A stretch of DNA of 64,000 bases from contig AP024096.1 in NCBI GenBank assembly GCA_015099395.1, forward strand, positions 7,109,485-7,173,484, in the 5' to 3' direction. This document shows positions 51,347 to 60,127 of the stretch, piece after piece. This DNA is from Ktedonobacteria bacterium brp13 (GTDB taxonomy: Bacteria; Chloroflexota; Ktedonobacteria; Ktedonobacterales; Ktedonobacteraceae). A model generated the notes under the pieces. It ran no database searches. It was not told where the DNA came from and saw only the letters and a program-made list of their open reading frames with translations. The position numbers and the translations under genes were made by a program. Positions within the stretch are counted from its first letter, which is position 1. Each line of letters begins with the position of its first letter.

Positions 51347-51396
51347 AAAAAGAAGGTTGCTCCTAACCAGGTGATCAGGGAGTATTCCTTCTTTTC
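51347..51396. terminator. Bidirectional terminator between dxs and the ABC gene
   Basis: AAAAGAAGG (51348-51356) pairs with CCTTCTTTT (51387-51395), with further pairs inside (TGCTCC/GGAGTA). T-rich sequence follows on both strands. Confidence 0.75.
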
Positions 51397-51431
51397 TGCT
51401 CTTTGCACACGATACAGGAGAATGGTAGTGT

Positions 51432-52106
51432 CTATGCTGCGGTGACAATGGTACCGTTACGCATACGGATAATGCGATGTGCCAGATCACCGATGTCCTG
51501 GGCATGTGTCACTATGACAAAGGTCTGCTGGTGGGCACGGTTCAGGTGTAACAAGAGATCCATGATCTCCTGCGCTGTATCGCTATCCAGATTGCCGGTT
51601 GGTTCATCGGCCCATACAATGTCAGGCTCATTCGTGAGCGCGCGTGCGATAGTGACACGCTGGCGTTGTCCACCGGAGAGCTCTGCTGGACGATGGCGAG
51701 CGCGCGGTATAAGACCTACAAGGTCGAGCACCTCTAGTGCCCTCTTACGGGCTTTCTGCGCAGGTACACCGGTAATGAGCATTGGAAACTCAACGTTCTC
51801 AACAGCTGAGAGGACGGGGAGCAGATTGAAGTCCTGGAAGATAAAGCCCATATGACGAGCGCGATAACTCGTACGCTCTTTATCGCTGAGGTCACGCAAG
51901 TTATCACCGCGGATAAAGATATCGCCTGCATCTATACTATCCAGACCCGATAAACAGTTGAGCAGGGTTGTCTTGCCGCAACCGCTCGGCCCCATAATCG
52001 CGACCATCTCGCCTTTAACAATCTCCAGCGAGACATCTTTTAATGCATCAACTCGTAACGTTCCACTGCGATAGCTTCTGCAAACGTGTTGCGCTGTGAC
52101 AATCAT
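51432..52106 (-). CDS. ABC transporter ATPase (LolD/MacB-like)
   Basis: 224-residue ATP-binding subunit of the type that drives MacB/LolCDE-like exporters. Walker A GPSGCGKTT (about 38-46), Q-loop FIFQDFNLL, signature LSGGQRQRV, Walker B WADEPTGNLD, switch His in VTHAQD. No permease gene lies beside it, so its membrane partner is elsewhere or absent. Its ATG overlaps the TGA of the upstream Crp-type gene by 4 bp (ATGA), and AGAGGGG lies ahead, so the two are translationally coupled. The regulator probably controls the same function. Confidence 0.93.
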   Translation of the reverse strand: MIVTAQHVCRSYRSGTLRVDALKDVSLEIVKGEMVAIMGPSGCGKTTLLNCLSGLDSIDAGDIFIRGDNLRDLSDKERTSYRARHMGFIFQDFNLLPVLSAVENVEFPMLITGVPAQKARKRALEVLDLVGLIPRARHRPAELSGGQRQRVTIARALTNEPDIVWADEPTGNLDSDTAQEIMDLLLHLNRAHQQTFVIVTHAQDIGDLAHRIIRMRNGTIVTAA

Positions 52107-52954
52107 GTGTCCCCTCTTTGCTGTATAGTATGCACGTGAGTCGAATGGTTTGAATGGTTTGAATGTGTCTTCCCACTGGCCTGTGCCATATCCTGCAAGC
52201 GAGCGGGTTGACTAATCGTAATATGTTTCCGTCCGATCTTTATCGCGCCTACATCTTTCAGCTCGCGTAGTGCCGTACTCACCGTCTCGCGATAAACACC
52301 CAGCCGATCTGCCAGATCCTCGTGACTGAATCCCTGAACGACAAACTCGTGATGAGTAGCAAGCGTGCTATAGGTATTATGTTCCCTGGATGTTTTTAAC
52401 GGTGGCACAGTGGGCTGTGCAAGTTGAAGTAGAAGAGAGGCCAGGCGTGCGGTCGCCGTATGAAAGGTAGTGGCGGTCAACTGTCTCTCTAACGTAAGCA
52501 GTTGTTGGCCTAACATTTGAAGGAATCCACCGTTGATCGCTGGATACACCTGCAAAAGGTCATCCAGATCAGCTTTTTGCAACGTGAAGATCTGGCTGTT
52601 GCATATGGCCTCTGCGAAACTGGTGCGGATCTCGAGTGGACTTCCTGGAAAGGCTCCAAAGCATTCGCCAGCCGTAATTGTCTGCGTAATGAGTTTGCGA
52701 CCATCGGCAGAAAGATGGTAGATCTGGACACCTCCACTTTTCAGTAGAAAGAGCGTATTATTTTTCTGGCCCGGGTAATAGAGAATATGACCTCCCTGGC
52801 AGTGGGTTGGTGCTGTGATATGTGCCAGTGCGAGTATCTCATCGCCATTTAATTGTTGAAAGATGGGTGTATGGGCCAAAAAGGATATTTTTTCGTCAAA
52901 GTAGCTGCCCGGCTCAGATAGTGTTACTTGCTCGTTTACGCGTTTGTCTTGCAC
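52103..52954 (-). CDS. Crp/Fnr-family transcription regulator
   Basis: 283 residues. Cyclic-nucleotide-binding-like N-domain (about 25-145: PIFQQLNGDEILAL, GGHILYYPGQKNNTLFLLKSGGVQIY, GECFGAFPGSPL), helix C, then the winged HTH (about 205-260: GFSHEDLADRLGVYRETVSTALRELKDVGAIKIGRK). The phosphate-binding loop lacks the usual RxS Arg-Ser of cAMP binders, and no Fe-S Cys cluster is present, so the signal is unknown. The C-terminal 22 residues are His-rich (SNHSNHSTHVH), encoded by a 9-bp tandem repeat. GTG start with AGGACAAA. Stop overlaps the ABC ATPase start. Confidence 0.9.
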   Translation of the reverse strand: MQDKRVNEQVTLSEPGSYFDEKISFLAHTPIFQQLNGDEILALAHITAPTHCQGGHILYYPGQKNNTLFLLKSGGVQIYHLSADGRKLITQTITAGECFGAFPGSPLEIRTSFAEAICNSQIFTLQKADLDDLLQVYPAINGGFLQMLGQQLLTLERQLTATTFHTATARLASLLLQLAQPTVPPLKTSREHNTYSTLATHHEFVVQGFSHEDLADRLGVYRETVSTALRELKDVGAIKIGRKHITISQPARLQDMAQASGKTHSNHSNHSTHVHTIQQRGDT

Positions 52955-53055
52955 GTTGAAATTTGTCCTATTACGTAGTTACATGGTCAACCCTTATTGT
53001 ACCATTACGTTTTGAGGTTGCTCGCTGGCGCAGAGAGGTTATCTGTAGAGCTTAA

Positions 53056-53105
53056 ATCAGGTGAACCTCCTCTGTACGCCGAGGAGGTTCGCCTGATGAT
53101 ATTTT
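53056..53105 (-). terminator. Terminator of the 53172 response regulator
   Basis: A 17-bp stem, ATCAGGTGAACCTCCTC (53056-53072) against 53081-53097 (one mismatch), with T-rich flanks on the plus side (ATTTTT) and TTTAAGC on the minus side. Confidence 0.75.
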
Positions 53106-53171
53106 TGTAAGGGAATGAGAAGCCTGCCTTTCAAAATGTTTGATTAGTAGGCTGTTTTGCTATGATGTGTA

Positions 53172-53933
53172 TTAGCCTTCGAAGCTAGTTAAATAGATAG
53201 CCTCGGTTCGGTTGCGGGCATGGAGCTTCTCGAAGATATTTTGCACATGCTTATGTACCGTCGACTCCGCGATTGCCAGTTCGAGGGCGATCTCGCGATT
53301 CTTACTCCCTTTACGCATAAGATCGAGGATCTGCCGTTCGCGCTCGGTAAGTGGACGCGGCATCCTGGCTGCATTTGCCTCTTCCTCCGTCATTGGAGTT
53401 TCAGACTCAGCATTCTCACCGTCGGTAGTTGTCTGTGTTTTATTCTTACGGCGTGGTGCACGAAAGGCGACAGAGGAAGGCAAGAACGTTGCATAGGGAG
53501 CATTGCCGCGCCAATAAGAGCGCAGATGGGCAAGGACCTGGGTCGCGAAGGCTCCTGGAATGCAGAGATCGTTGCGGGCCGCGCAGCGTATTGCATGGAT
53601 CAAAGCATCGGGCTCAATATCCTTGGTAATATAGCCCATTGCTCCTTTCTGGATAGCCTGAAAGACGAGCTGTTCCTGGTGTGAAGAGGTAAAAATGACC
53701 ACACGAGAGTTTGGTGAGCAGGCCAGGACGCGTTCGGTCGCCTCAAAGCCATTGCAATCGGGCATATCGACATCCATAATGACGACATCGGGCTGGGTCT
53801 GAGCCGCCTGAAGTTCCGCCTCCTCGCCATTGCTCGCCTCAGCCACAACAGCCATGCCAGCTTCCTTTTCCACGACTTCACGTACAGCGCGGCGCATTAA
53901 AGAATGATCGTCAACAACAAGAACATTTACCAT
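53172..53933 (-). CDS. LuxR-type response regulator
   Basis: 253 residues. The receiver (about 1-115) is complete: acidic pair in VVDDH, phospho-acceptor Asp about 53 in IMDVDMPD, Thr in IFTSS, Lys in YITKD. A linker of about 60 residues with a Lys/Arg patch and a Thr/Glu stretch leads to the HTH (about 190-250: LTERERQILDLMRKGSKNREIALELAIAESTVHKHVQNIFEKL). The partner kinase is not in the window. Met at 53933 is chosen since AAAGGG abuts the ATG at 53945 and is 12 nt from this one. Confidence 0.93.
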   Translation of the reverse strand: MVNVLVVDDHSLMRRAVREVVEKEAGMAVVAEASNGEEAELQAAQTQPDVVIMDVDMPDCNGFEATERVLACSPNSRVVIFTSSHQEQLVFQAIQKGAMGYITKDIEPDALIHAIRCAARNDLCIPGAFATQVLAHLRSYWRGNAPYATFLPSSVAFRAPRRKNKTQTTTDGENAESETPMTEEEANAARMPRPLTERERQILDLMRKGSKNREIALELAIAESTVHKHVQNIFEKLHARNRTEAIYLTSFEG

Positions 53934-54655
53934 ATTGATATACATCCCTTTCTACATCTACAACCCCTGAAAATGGTATAAACCTTGTTGAGTGTATTAG
54001 CTAAAAATGTGTACACTCACTTTATACTATACGACTGAATTCAAGAGGCAAACAGTGATCTTCTGGTCTAATCAGGAGAACTTTGCGTAGTGGACGTCTC
54101 TGACCGCGTTGATAAAAGACGAATGGTGTTGGGTTGGGTGTGGGTATACGAGGGAAAAAACGCATGTGAGATATATAAAATGGCATATAAGCAATTAAAC
54201 GTACACGATAATAGTACATTTTATTTCGCATCAAGCTCCTCTACACTTCCTCCCAGAAAGTCCTATTACCCAAAAAAATAGGATCCTCATAAACTATTTT
54301 ATTATACCTTATTTCAGCGATTTTGAGGAGATGGGAGACGCAAGAAAAATGACGAGAGATAGGAGAGGAAGATGGTATGCCAGATGGGATGGGAGTTGGC
54401 TGCGCGTTTCTTGCGCCTCCGCTAGCTCTGTGTTATACTTCACAGTCGTAATGGGCATCATTCTATCTGTATGCCCACTTCCGGAGTAAAGAAAAATTGT
54501 TACAGAAAATATCTGCTACAACAGGTATTTTCACACACTACACACGCTCCCGCACAAACAGGCGCTACCCCTGGGGTCCATACGTATCAGTTGGGTTGAA
54601 ATACCTGGGGACCCTGGCGTTTGTGGACGAGAGCGGAGGATCAAGGGAGGTCCTT
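53934..54655. other. Intergenic region, 722 bp, with rpsB leader
   Basis: Between the divergent response regulator and rpsB. The rpsB promoter is at 54411-54439 and leaves a leader of about 210 nt, where S2-type autoregulation could act. The first ~450 bp is AT-rich without features I recognise. Confidence 0.5.
54411..54439 (+). promoter_or_regulatory. rpsB promoter
   Basis: -35 TTGCGC (54411-54416), 17-bp spacer, -10 TATACT (54434-54439). Confidence 0.65.
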
Positions 54656-55603
54656 TTGGCTAACGTCATTTCCATGAAACAGTTATTGGAAGCCGGTGTC
54701 CATTTTGGTCACCAGACCCGTCGCTGGAACCCGAAGATGCAGCAGTTCATCTTCATGGATCGCAATGGTATTCATATCATCGATCTTCAGCAGACGGTAA
54801 CTCGCCTGAACGAGGCCTACAAGTTTGTAGAGCAGTTGACCGCTGATGGCGGTACCCTGCTGTTCGTTGGTACCAAGAAGCAGGCCCAGGAGGCCGTGGC
54901 CGAAGAGGCCAGGCGCTGTGGAATGTTCTTTGTCAACCAGCGCTGGCTCGGTGGTATGCTGACAAACTTCAAAACTATCCAGTCCCGCATTACCTACCTG
55001 CGTGATCTGGAGGCTCGCCGCGATCGTGGTGATTTTGAGCGCCTGCCCAAAAAAGAAGTCCAGCATATGACGGAAGAGATCAATCGTCTGGAGCGCACCC
55101 TTGGCGGTATTAAAGACATGCGCCGCCTGCCAAGCGCCATCTTCATCATCGATACTCGTAAAGAGCGCACAGCCGTTATGGAGGCGCGCCGTCTGGAAAT
55201 TCCTATCATTGCATTGGCAGACACAAACTGTGATCCCGATGAAATGGATTATCCCATTCCTGCTAACGACGATGCTATTCGTGCCGTTCGCCTGTTGTGT
55301 GCCAAGATCGCTGACGCCGCCGTTGAGGGTCGTCGCGAGCTAGAGGCGCAGCAGAAAGACGAAGAGGGCATCGAAGAGACAGCCGAGAGCACCACACAGG
55401 CACAGGTTGAGGCTCCTGCCATTGAGTCCGCTCCTGTGGCTCCTGTGGCCCCTATTGTGCCGGTGGCTGAAGCTGAAACTGCCCCTGTTGCAGAGACAGC
55501 CGCTCCCGCAGAGGAGACCGCTGCACCAGCAGCCGAGACCGCTCCTGCTACGGAGACCGTTGCTCCGGTCGAGCCAACAGCCGAAGAGGCGCAGGCTCGC
55601 TAA
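54656..55603 (+). CDS. rpsB: 30S ribosomal protein S2
   Basis: Ribosomal protein of the 30S body/platform; 315 residues. The core (1-240) has SMKQLLEAGVHFGHQTRRWNPKM, IHIIDLQQT, TLLFVGTKKQAQE, RWLGGMLTNF and PIIALADTNCDPD. A Pro/Ala/Glu-rich C-terminal tail of ~70 residues, with PVAP- and APAE-like repeats, follows; such tails occur in Chloroflexota and Actinobacteria. The start is TTG 54656, giving MANVISMKQ, with GGGAGG 6 nt upstream. The next ATG would cut off a conserved N-terminus, and the frame up to 54497 is leader. First gene of the rpsB-ispG block. Confidence 0.97.
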   Translation: MANVISMKQLLEAGVHFGHQTRRWNPKMQQFIFMDRNGIHIIDLQQTVTRLNEAYKFVEQLTADGGTLLFVGTKKQAQEAVAEEARRCGMFFVNQRWLGGMLTNFKTIQSRITYLRDLEARRDRGDFERLPKKEVQHMTEEINRLERTLGGIKDMRRLPSAIFIIDTRKERTAVMEARRLEIPIIALADTNCDPDEMDYPIPANDDAIRAVRLLCAKIADAAVEGRRELEAQQKDEEGIEETAESTTQAQVEAPAIESAPVAPVAPIVPVAEAETAPVAETAAPAEETAAPAAETAPATETVAPVEPTAEEAQAR

Positions 55604-55624
55604 TCTGAACAGATTGTGTGTTTC

Positions 55625-55669
55625 GGTGGGAGAAAAGGGGTAGAGATATCCCCTGACTCCCGCCTTTTT
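55625..55669 (+). terminator. Terminator between rpsB and tsf
   Basis: GGTGGGAG (55625-55632) pairs with CTCCCGCC (55657-55664, one wobble), with a nested GGGG/CCCC inside, then TTTTT. It separates rpsB from tsf, so part of tsf expression must come from its own promoter or readthrough. Confidence 0.8.
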
Positions 55670-55824
55670 GTGTAAACATTGTATCTTTCTGTACGCTTTC
55701 TGAGCGTGTACACAGTACTTATCACATTTGTCAAGCACTCGGATACCATATCAGGTGGACAGCAGGCTGTTGTAGACCTGGTAGAAACTGAGTATGATAC
55801 AGCAAGATTGAGGAGAGACCGGAC

Positions 55825-56424
55825 ATGGAATACACAGCCGCTGATGTAAAGAAGTTGCGCGAAGAGACGGGAGCGACGTTTGCAGATTGCAAAAACGCTT
55901 TAACCGAGGCGAAGAGTTGGGATGATGCTGTAAAGTATCTGGAAGCTCGCCGTGACAAAAAGGCGGAGAAGATGGTAACTGCTGGTCGTGAGACCAAAGA
56001 GGGTGGCGTCTTTTCATATGTGCATCACAACAATCGTGTCGGTGTACTGATCGAGCTCAACTGTAATACAGACTTTGTGGCCCGCGGCGAGGGTTTCCGT
56101 AACCTGGCCAGTGAACTGGCCCTGCAAATTGTTGGTGTAGCTCCCAAGTATGTTAGCTACGAGGATGTCCCTGCGGACGTGCTCGACGCAGCCCGTCAGA
56201 AATTCGCGGAAGATCCTTCGATGGAGCGTGTGCCTGAAGCACGTAAAGCAGAGGTCCTGGAAGGCAAGTTGAAAAAACAACTTGGTGAGCAGGTCCTGTT
56301 GATGCAGCCCTGGATCAAAGACGAGTCACAGACGGTCGGTGACCTTGTGCGTAAGATGATTGCTGAGACCGGTGAAAATATCGTCGTACGCCGCTTCAGC
56401 CGTTTTGCTCTGGGTGAAGAGTAA
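55825..56424 (+). CDS. tsf: Elongation factor Ts
   Basis: Guanine-nucleotide exchange factor for EF-Tu. 199 residues, the short form seen in Thermus and Chloroflexota rather than the 280-residue enterobacterial form. N-terminal UBA-like domain: VKKLREETGATFADCKNALTEA. Core: HHNNRVGVLIELNCNTDFVARGEGFRNLASELALQI, then QPWIKDESQTVGDLVRKMIAETGENIVVRRFSRF. ATG with GAGGAGAGACC. Between rpsB and pyrH in the conserved order. Confidence 0.97.
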   Translation: MEYTAADVKKLREETGATFADCKNALTEAKSWDDAVKYLEARRDKKAEKMVTAGRETKEGGVFSYVHHNNRVGVLIELNCNTDFVARGEGFRNLASELALQIVGVAPKYVSYEDVPADVLDAARQKFAEDPSMERVPEARKAEVLEGKLKKQLGEQVLLMQPWIKDESQTVGDLVRKMIAETGENIVVRRFSRFALGEE

Positions 56425-56521
56425 GTAAGGAGTTCAGTCCTTGCCTACCATACCTGTTGGCTCTGCTCTCTGCGGGAGAGCGGCAGCAGGTGATCAGAGT
56501 GAGAGCAGCAGAGAAGCAATG

Positions 56522-56562
56522 CCTGTCCCTTTTTTGTGTATAGCAAAAGAGGGATAGGTTTC
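56522..56562 (+). terminator. Terminator between tsf and pyrH
   Basis: A 14-bp stem, CCTGTCCCTTTTTT (56522-56535) against AAAAGAGGGATAGG (56545-56558) with two wobbles, then TTTC. Upstream, around 56455-56510, alternative CTGCTCTC/GAGAGCAG pairings may compete; that is speculative. Confidence 0.65.
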
Positions 56563-56654
56563 AACTGTAAAAGGGAAGCTCATCAAAGCTTCCGCTACAG
56601 CTGCGATGATAGGGTAATCGCCCTCATGATCGAGCACAAGGGAGAATGGAAAAG

Positions 56655-57395
56655 ATGTCAGTCGCGCTCAAGTATCGACGAATCTTACTCAAACTAAGTG
56701 GAGAGGCGCTTGGACCTCAAGGTGGTAGCGGTATTGATGCCGATACAGTCCAGCGTATTGCACGCGAAGTGAAACGGGTGCATGATCTGGGTGTCGAGGT
56801 CGCGTTAGTCATAGGCGGCGGCAATATGTGGCGTGGTGCGGATGCAGCCGCGACAGGTATTGATCGTGGTACTGCTGACTATGTGGGTATGTTAGCGACT
56901 GTCATGAACTCGCTAGTAATGCAGGATGCGATGGAAAAGCAAGGTATGATTACCCGTGTGCAGAGCGCCATCGACATGCCACCTGTGGCAGAGCCGTTTA
57001 TCCGCCGCCGTGCGGTACGCCATTTAGAGAAGGGGCGTGTTGTCATACTGGCAGCGGGGAGCGGAAATCCATTCTTTACTACTGATACGGCTGCTGCGCT
57101 GCGTGCTGTCGAATTAAATGCGCAGATATTGCTCAAAGCCACGAAGGTGGATGGTATCTATGATGACGACCCTATGAAGAATCCACAGGCGCGCAAGTTT
57201 GAAGACTTGAGCTACATGCAGGCATTAAACATGGGACTAAAAGTCATGGATAGCACCGCACTCTCGCTCTGTAAGGATAATGACATGCCGATTCTGGTCT
57301 TTAACTTGCGCCAGGAGGGGGCATTAGAGTCCATTATTCGGGGAGACAAGTATGGTACACTTGTCTCTACTGACAGGAAAGAGCCTCTTAAATAG
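56655..57395 (+). CDS. pyrH: Uridylate kinase
   Basis: Hexameric bacterial UMP kinase of the amino-acid-kinase fold, 246 residues. Visible: RRILLKLSGEALG (ATP phosphate loop), VALVIGGGNMWRGADAA, GTADYVGMLATVMNSL, VVILAAGSGNPFFTTDTAAALRA, and KATKVDGIYDDDP, then FNLRQEGALESIIRG. ATG at 56655 follows GGGAG by 10 nt; an ATG at 56646 abuts that site. Pyrimidine biosynthesis gene in its normal place between tsf and frr. Confidence 0.97.
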   Translation: MSVALKYRRILLKLSGEALGPQGGSGIDADTVQRIAREVKRVHDLGVEVALVIGGGNMWRGADAAATGIDRGTADYVGMLATVMNSLVMQDAMEKQGMITRVQSAIDMPPVAEPFIRRRAVRHLEKGRVVILAAGSGNPFFTTDTAAALRAVELNAQILLKATKVDGIYDDDPMKNPQARKFEDLSYMQALNMGLKVMDSTALSLCKDNDMPILVFNLRQEGALESIIRGDKYGTLVSTDRKEPLK

Positions 57396-57489
57396 CGCAA
57401 CTGTGCATAAGTGTATAGAAGGCACCACTGCTCTTGTCAGATCTCGATGTTACAGAGAGAAGACGGACTGCTAGAATAGGGAGTAAGCA

Positions 57490-58047
57490 ATGACAGCAGA
57501 TTTACTTGAAGATGCGGAAAGACGCATGCATAAGGCTATTGAAGCCTTAAAGCACGATTTAAACAGTATTCGTGCTGGCCGGGCGAGCACTGCTCTGTTA
57601 GAGAGAATTACAGTAGAGTATTACGGAACTCCAACCCCAATCAATCAGGTCGCCTCAGTCACTGCCCCAGATGCACGGCTCCTGGTCATTCAGCCGTGGG
57701 ATAAAAAGTTACTTGTCGATATCGAGAAGGCAATCCAGAAGTCCGATCTCGGTATCAATCCGAACAACGATGGACAAATGATTCGCCTGGTTATCCCGCC
57801 AATGAGCGAGGAGCGCCGCCGCGATCTGGTGAAGGCACTGCACAAAAAGCTTGATGAGCACAAGGTAGCAGTCCGCAATATCCGTCGTGATGTACAGGAC
57901 AAATTGCGCGATCGTGAGAAAAAGAAAGAAGTTTCCGAAGATGAGCTGAAGCGAAGCCAGGAGCGTTTGCAGAAGCTCACCGACAAGTCCGTTGAGGAGA
58001 TGGATAAGGTCGGCAAGTCGAAGGAATTGGAGATCCTGGAGGTCTAA
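57490..58047 (+). CDS. frr: Ribosome recycling factor
   Basis: Splits post-termination ribosomes together with EF-G. 185 residues, full length. Three-helix bundle and beta domain: RMHKAIEALKHDLNSIRAGRAST, PINQVASVTAPDARLLVIQPWD, VRLVIPPMSEERRRDLVK-type stretch, AVRNIRRDVQDKLRDREKKKEVSEDEL. ATG with AGGGAGTAAG. uppS starts 2 bp after the stop, and frr's last codons carry its ribosome-binding site. Confidence 0.97.
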   Translation: MTADLLEDAERRMHKAIEALKHDLNSIRAGRASTALLERITVEYYGTPTPINQVASVTAPDARLLVIQPWDKKLLVDIEKAIQKSDLGINPNNDGQMIRLVIPPMSEERRRDLVKALHKKLDEHKVAVRNIRRDVQDKLRDREKKKEVSEDELKRSQERLQKLTDKSVEEMDKVGKSKELEILEV

Positions 58048-58049
58048 CT

Positions 58050-58841
58050 TTGGCCAAGATGCAACAACTCTTTTCCATGAAACGAAAAGAGCATAATGAC
58101 ATGCAGACCCTTAGCGAATCTGAGCAACAACAGCAAAAACCGTCAGTGCCGCACATTGCCATCATCATGGATGGCAATGGGCGGTGGGCGACGAAGAGAC
58201 ACTTACCACGCCTGGCCGGTCATAACGCTGGCGTGACAGCACTGCGCCGCGTGGTTCAGTGTGCTTCGGATGAGAATGTTGGGATGCTCAGTGTGTACGC
58301 GTTTTCTACTGAGAACTGGGGACGCCCGAAGAGCGAAGTTGATGGTTTAATGCGTCTCTTCTGGGAGGCTATCCGTTCGCAAGTAGCGGACCTTCACCGT
58401 GAAGGGGTACGTCTGCGATGTCTTGGCCGCCTTAAAGACCTTTCATCTGACATGCAGCGAGTCATAGACGAATCGATGGAGTTAACGCAAGACAATACTC
58501 GTATTGGCTTGAATGTATGCTTTAATTATGGGGGTCGTGCCGAACTGGTTGATGCTGTCCGTCAGATCATCGCAGATGGTCATGACCCCGACTCTATCTG
58601 TGAGGAATTGATTAGCTCGTATTTATACACACGTAATCTTCCTGATCCTGATCTGGTGATTCGTACCGCTGGCGAGATGCGTATGAGTAATTTCCTTACC
58701 TGGCAATCTGCCTATAGTGAGTACTATGCAACTCCGACGCTCTGGCCTGACTTTGGGCGTGAGGATCTACGGACGGCAATCGAGAGCTACCATCAGCGTC
58801 AGCGACGCTTTGGACGCCTGGATGAGCCGGCAACGACCTAA
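58050..58841 (+). CDS. uppS: Undecaprenyl diphosphate synthase
   Basis: cis-Prenyltransferase that extends farnesyl diphosphate with isopentenyl diphosphate units to C55, the carrier lipid for cell wall and exopolysaccharide. 263 residues. IIMDGNGRWATKR (Asp and diphosphate loop, about 39-51), GHNAGVTALRRVV, YAFSTENWGRPKSEV, FNYGGRAELVDAV, and VIRTAGEMRMSNFLTWQSAYSE, where most family members read RTSGE. The N-terminal ~35 residues (Gln-rich) are longer than usual. TTG start with GGAGG 58037-58041 at normal distance. Feeds the sugar transferase and GT39-like genes. Confidence 0.96.
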   Translation: MAKMQQLFSMKRKEHNDMQTLSESEQQQQKPSVPHIAIIMDGNGRWATKRHLPRLAGHNAGVTALRRVVQCASDENVGMLSVYAFSTENWGRPKSEVDGLMRLFWEAIRSQVADLHREGVRLRCLGRLKDLSSDMQRVIDESMELTQDNTRIGLNVCFNYGGRAELVDAVRQIIADGHDPDSICEELISSYLYTRNLPDPDLVIRTAGEMRMSNFLTWQSAYSEYYATPTLWPDFGREDLRTAIESYHQRQRRFGRLDEPATT

Positions 58842-58851
58842 CGCATCTGAG

Positions 58852-58902
58852 AAAGAATACGTAGACCGCGCTCTACCGCGTGCCTGCGTATTCTTTTTTT
58901 TT
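58852..58902 (+). terminator. Terminator after uppS
   Basis: AAAGAATACG (58852-58861) pairs with CGTATTCTTT (58887-58896), followed by a long T-run. cdsA is then likely expressed from its own promoter or by readthrough. Confidence 0.85.
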
Positions 58903-59088
58903 GAAGCGTATCTCTTCTATCTGAACATGCTGGTATCTGGACATGCTAGCTCTACTCAGCTTTTGTGCAGCTTCTGTGTAGAGGGATGTTATTGCTGTTT
59001 GGCTGTATGATAGAATGATCTATATGCAAAGCATGGGATGTTAAATTGTTGGCAATATGCAAGTAGTCAAAAGATTGAGATCGGTTCG

Positions 59089-59946
59089 ATGGAACCAGAA
59101 AAGAAAAAGGGTGGGGCCTCGGTTGCACTTCGCTGGTTGACAGCGATCATCTTAATGCCGATTGTGCTCCTCTTTGTGTGGTTTGGGGGTTGGGCTGCAT
59201 TCGTAGCAATTACGGCGGTGGTTGTGTTGGGGTTGTATGAGCTTTCTACGATGTTACGACATGCTGGCTATCGACCTCTTTTGTGGGTCAGTCTTGGACT
59301 GGCTTTATTGTTTCTTGTTGCTGCGATGTTCCCACTACACCAGTTACTTATTCTGGAGATTGGGATCGCAGTATTGCTGATGCTCTCGTTCTGTTGTTTC
59401 TACTTCCGCAAGAACCTGGATGGGGCACTCGTCGATTGGGCCTTGACACTGGCTTCTGCGCTCTACCTGGGCTGGCCGATGAGCTTTTTCTTGTTGTTGC
59501 GTGGTATGCAGCCCGGTCGTGTTATTCCATTGATGGTGCCAGCAGGGACGTGGTGGTTGTTAGTGACGTTGTTGGGGGTATGGGGCTTTGATGCGGCAGC
59601 CTTCTTCGCAGGACGCTATTTTGGTCGCCATAAGCTTGCGCCAACTATTAGTCCGGCCAAGACCTGGGAAGGTGTACTGGGTGGCCTGATCTTGTCAGTG
59701 ATTGCGAGCCTGCTCTGTACAGTGGTTCCGCTGGGGGTGCCCTGGTATGTTGCTATCTTACTGGGTATCTGTATTGGCGTTTTTGCAACGCTCGGTGATC
59801 TGGCGGAGTCGTTGCTGAAGCGGCAGACGAGAGTCAAAGATAGTGGACAAATTATGCCGGGACATGGTGGGATGTTGGATAGGATCGATAGCCTCTTGTT
59901 TGCAATCATGGTCGTCTTTATTTTTGCGCAATTTTTTGTGAAGTAA
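59089..59946 (+). CDS. cdsA: Phosphatidate cytidylyltransferase
   Basis: Makes CDP-diacylglycerol from phosphatidic acid and CTP, the branch point of phospholipid synthesis. 285 residues, about eight membrane spans. Family signature near the C-terminus: LLKRQTRVKDSGQIMPGHGGMLDRIDS; also GRHKLAPTISPAKTWEG in the middle. The N-terminus begins MEPEKKKGG and a first span WLTAIILMPIVLLFVWFGGW. The ATG at 59089 is my choice; an ATG at 59038 adds 17 residues and neither has a strong ribosome site. In the conserved uppS-cdsA-dxr order. Confidence 0.95.
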   Translation: MEPEKKKGGASVALRWLTAIILMPIVLLFVWFGGWAAFVAITAVVVLGLYELSTMLRHAGYRPLLWVSLGLALLFLVAAMFPLHQLLILEIGIAVLLMLSFCCFYFRKNLDGALVDWALTLASALYLGWPMSFFLLLRGMQPGRVIPLMVPAGTWWLLVTLLGVWGFDAAAFFAGRYFGRHKLAPTISPAKTWEGVLGGLILSVIASLLCTVVPLGVPWYVAILLGICIGVFATLGDLAESLLKRQTRVKDSGQIMPGHGGMLDRIDSLLFAIMVVFIFAQFFVK

Positions 59947-60029
59947 AAATGCTCATCACTTTGTTCGCAATAATGCGGTCATAATAAGTCATAGGGGTGC
60001 TACCTTTCTCCTCTATCATGGTTTGTGCA

Positions 60030-60038
60030 TGCTATAAT
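60030..60038 (+). promoter_or_regulatory. Extended -10 promoter for dxr
   Basis: TGCTATAAT: a perfect -10 with the TG-n extension, no clear -35. It lies 90 bp before dxr and may give dxr-rseP-ispG a separate transcript. Confidence 0.55.
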
Positions 60039-60127
60039 CAGGTTGAAAGGTTAAACTGTCTCGTTCTAGATACGTGATACCCGATGTGACGCATCGGTGC
60101 AAAATATTCTGTAATAGGTTGAATTTC

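Noticed and set aside
54497..54655. N-terminal extension of RpsB by 53 residues
   Set aside because: S2 proteins start near MANVISMKQLL; the TTG at 54656 has a strong ribosome site and the extension looks like leader.
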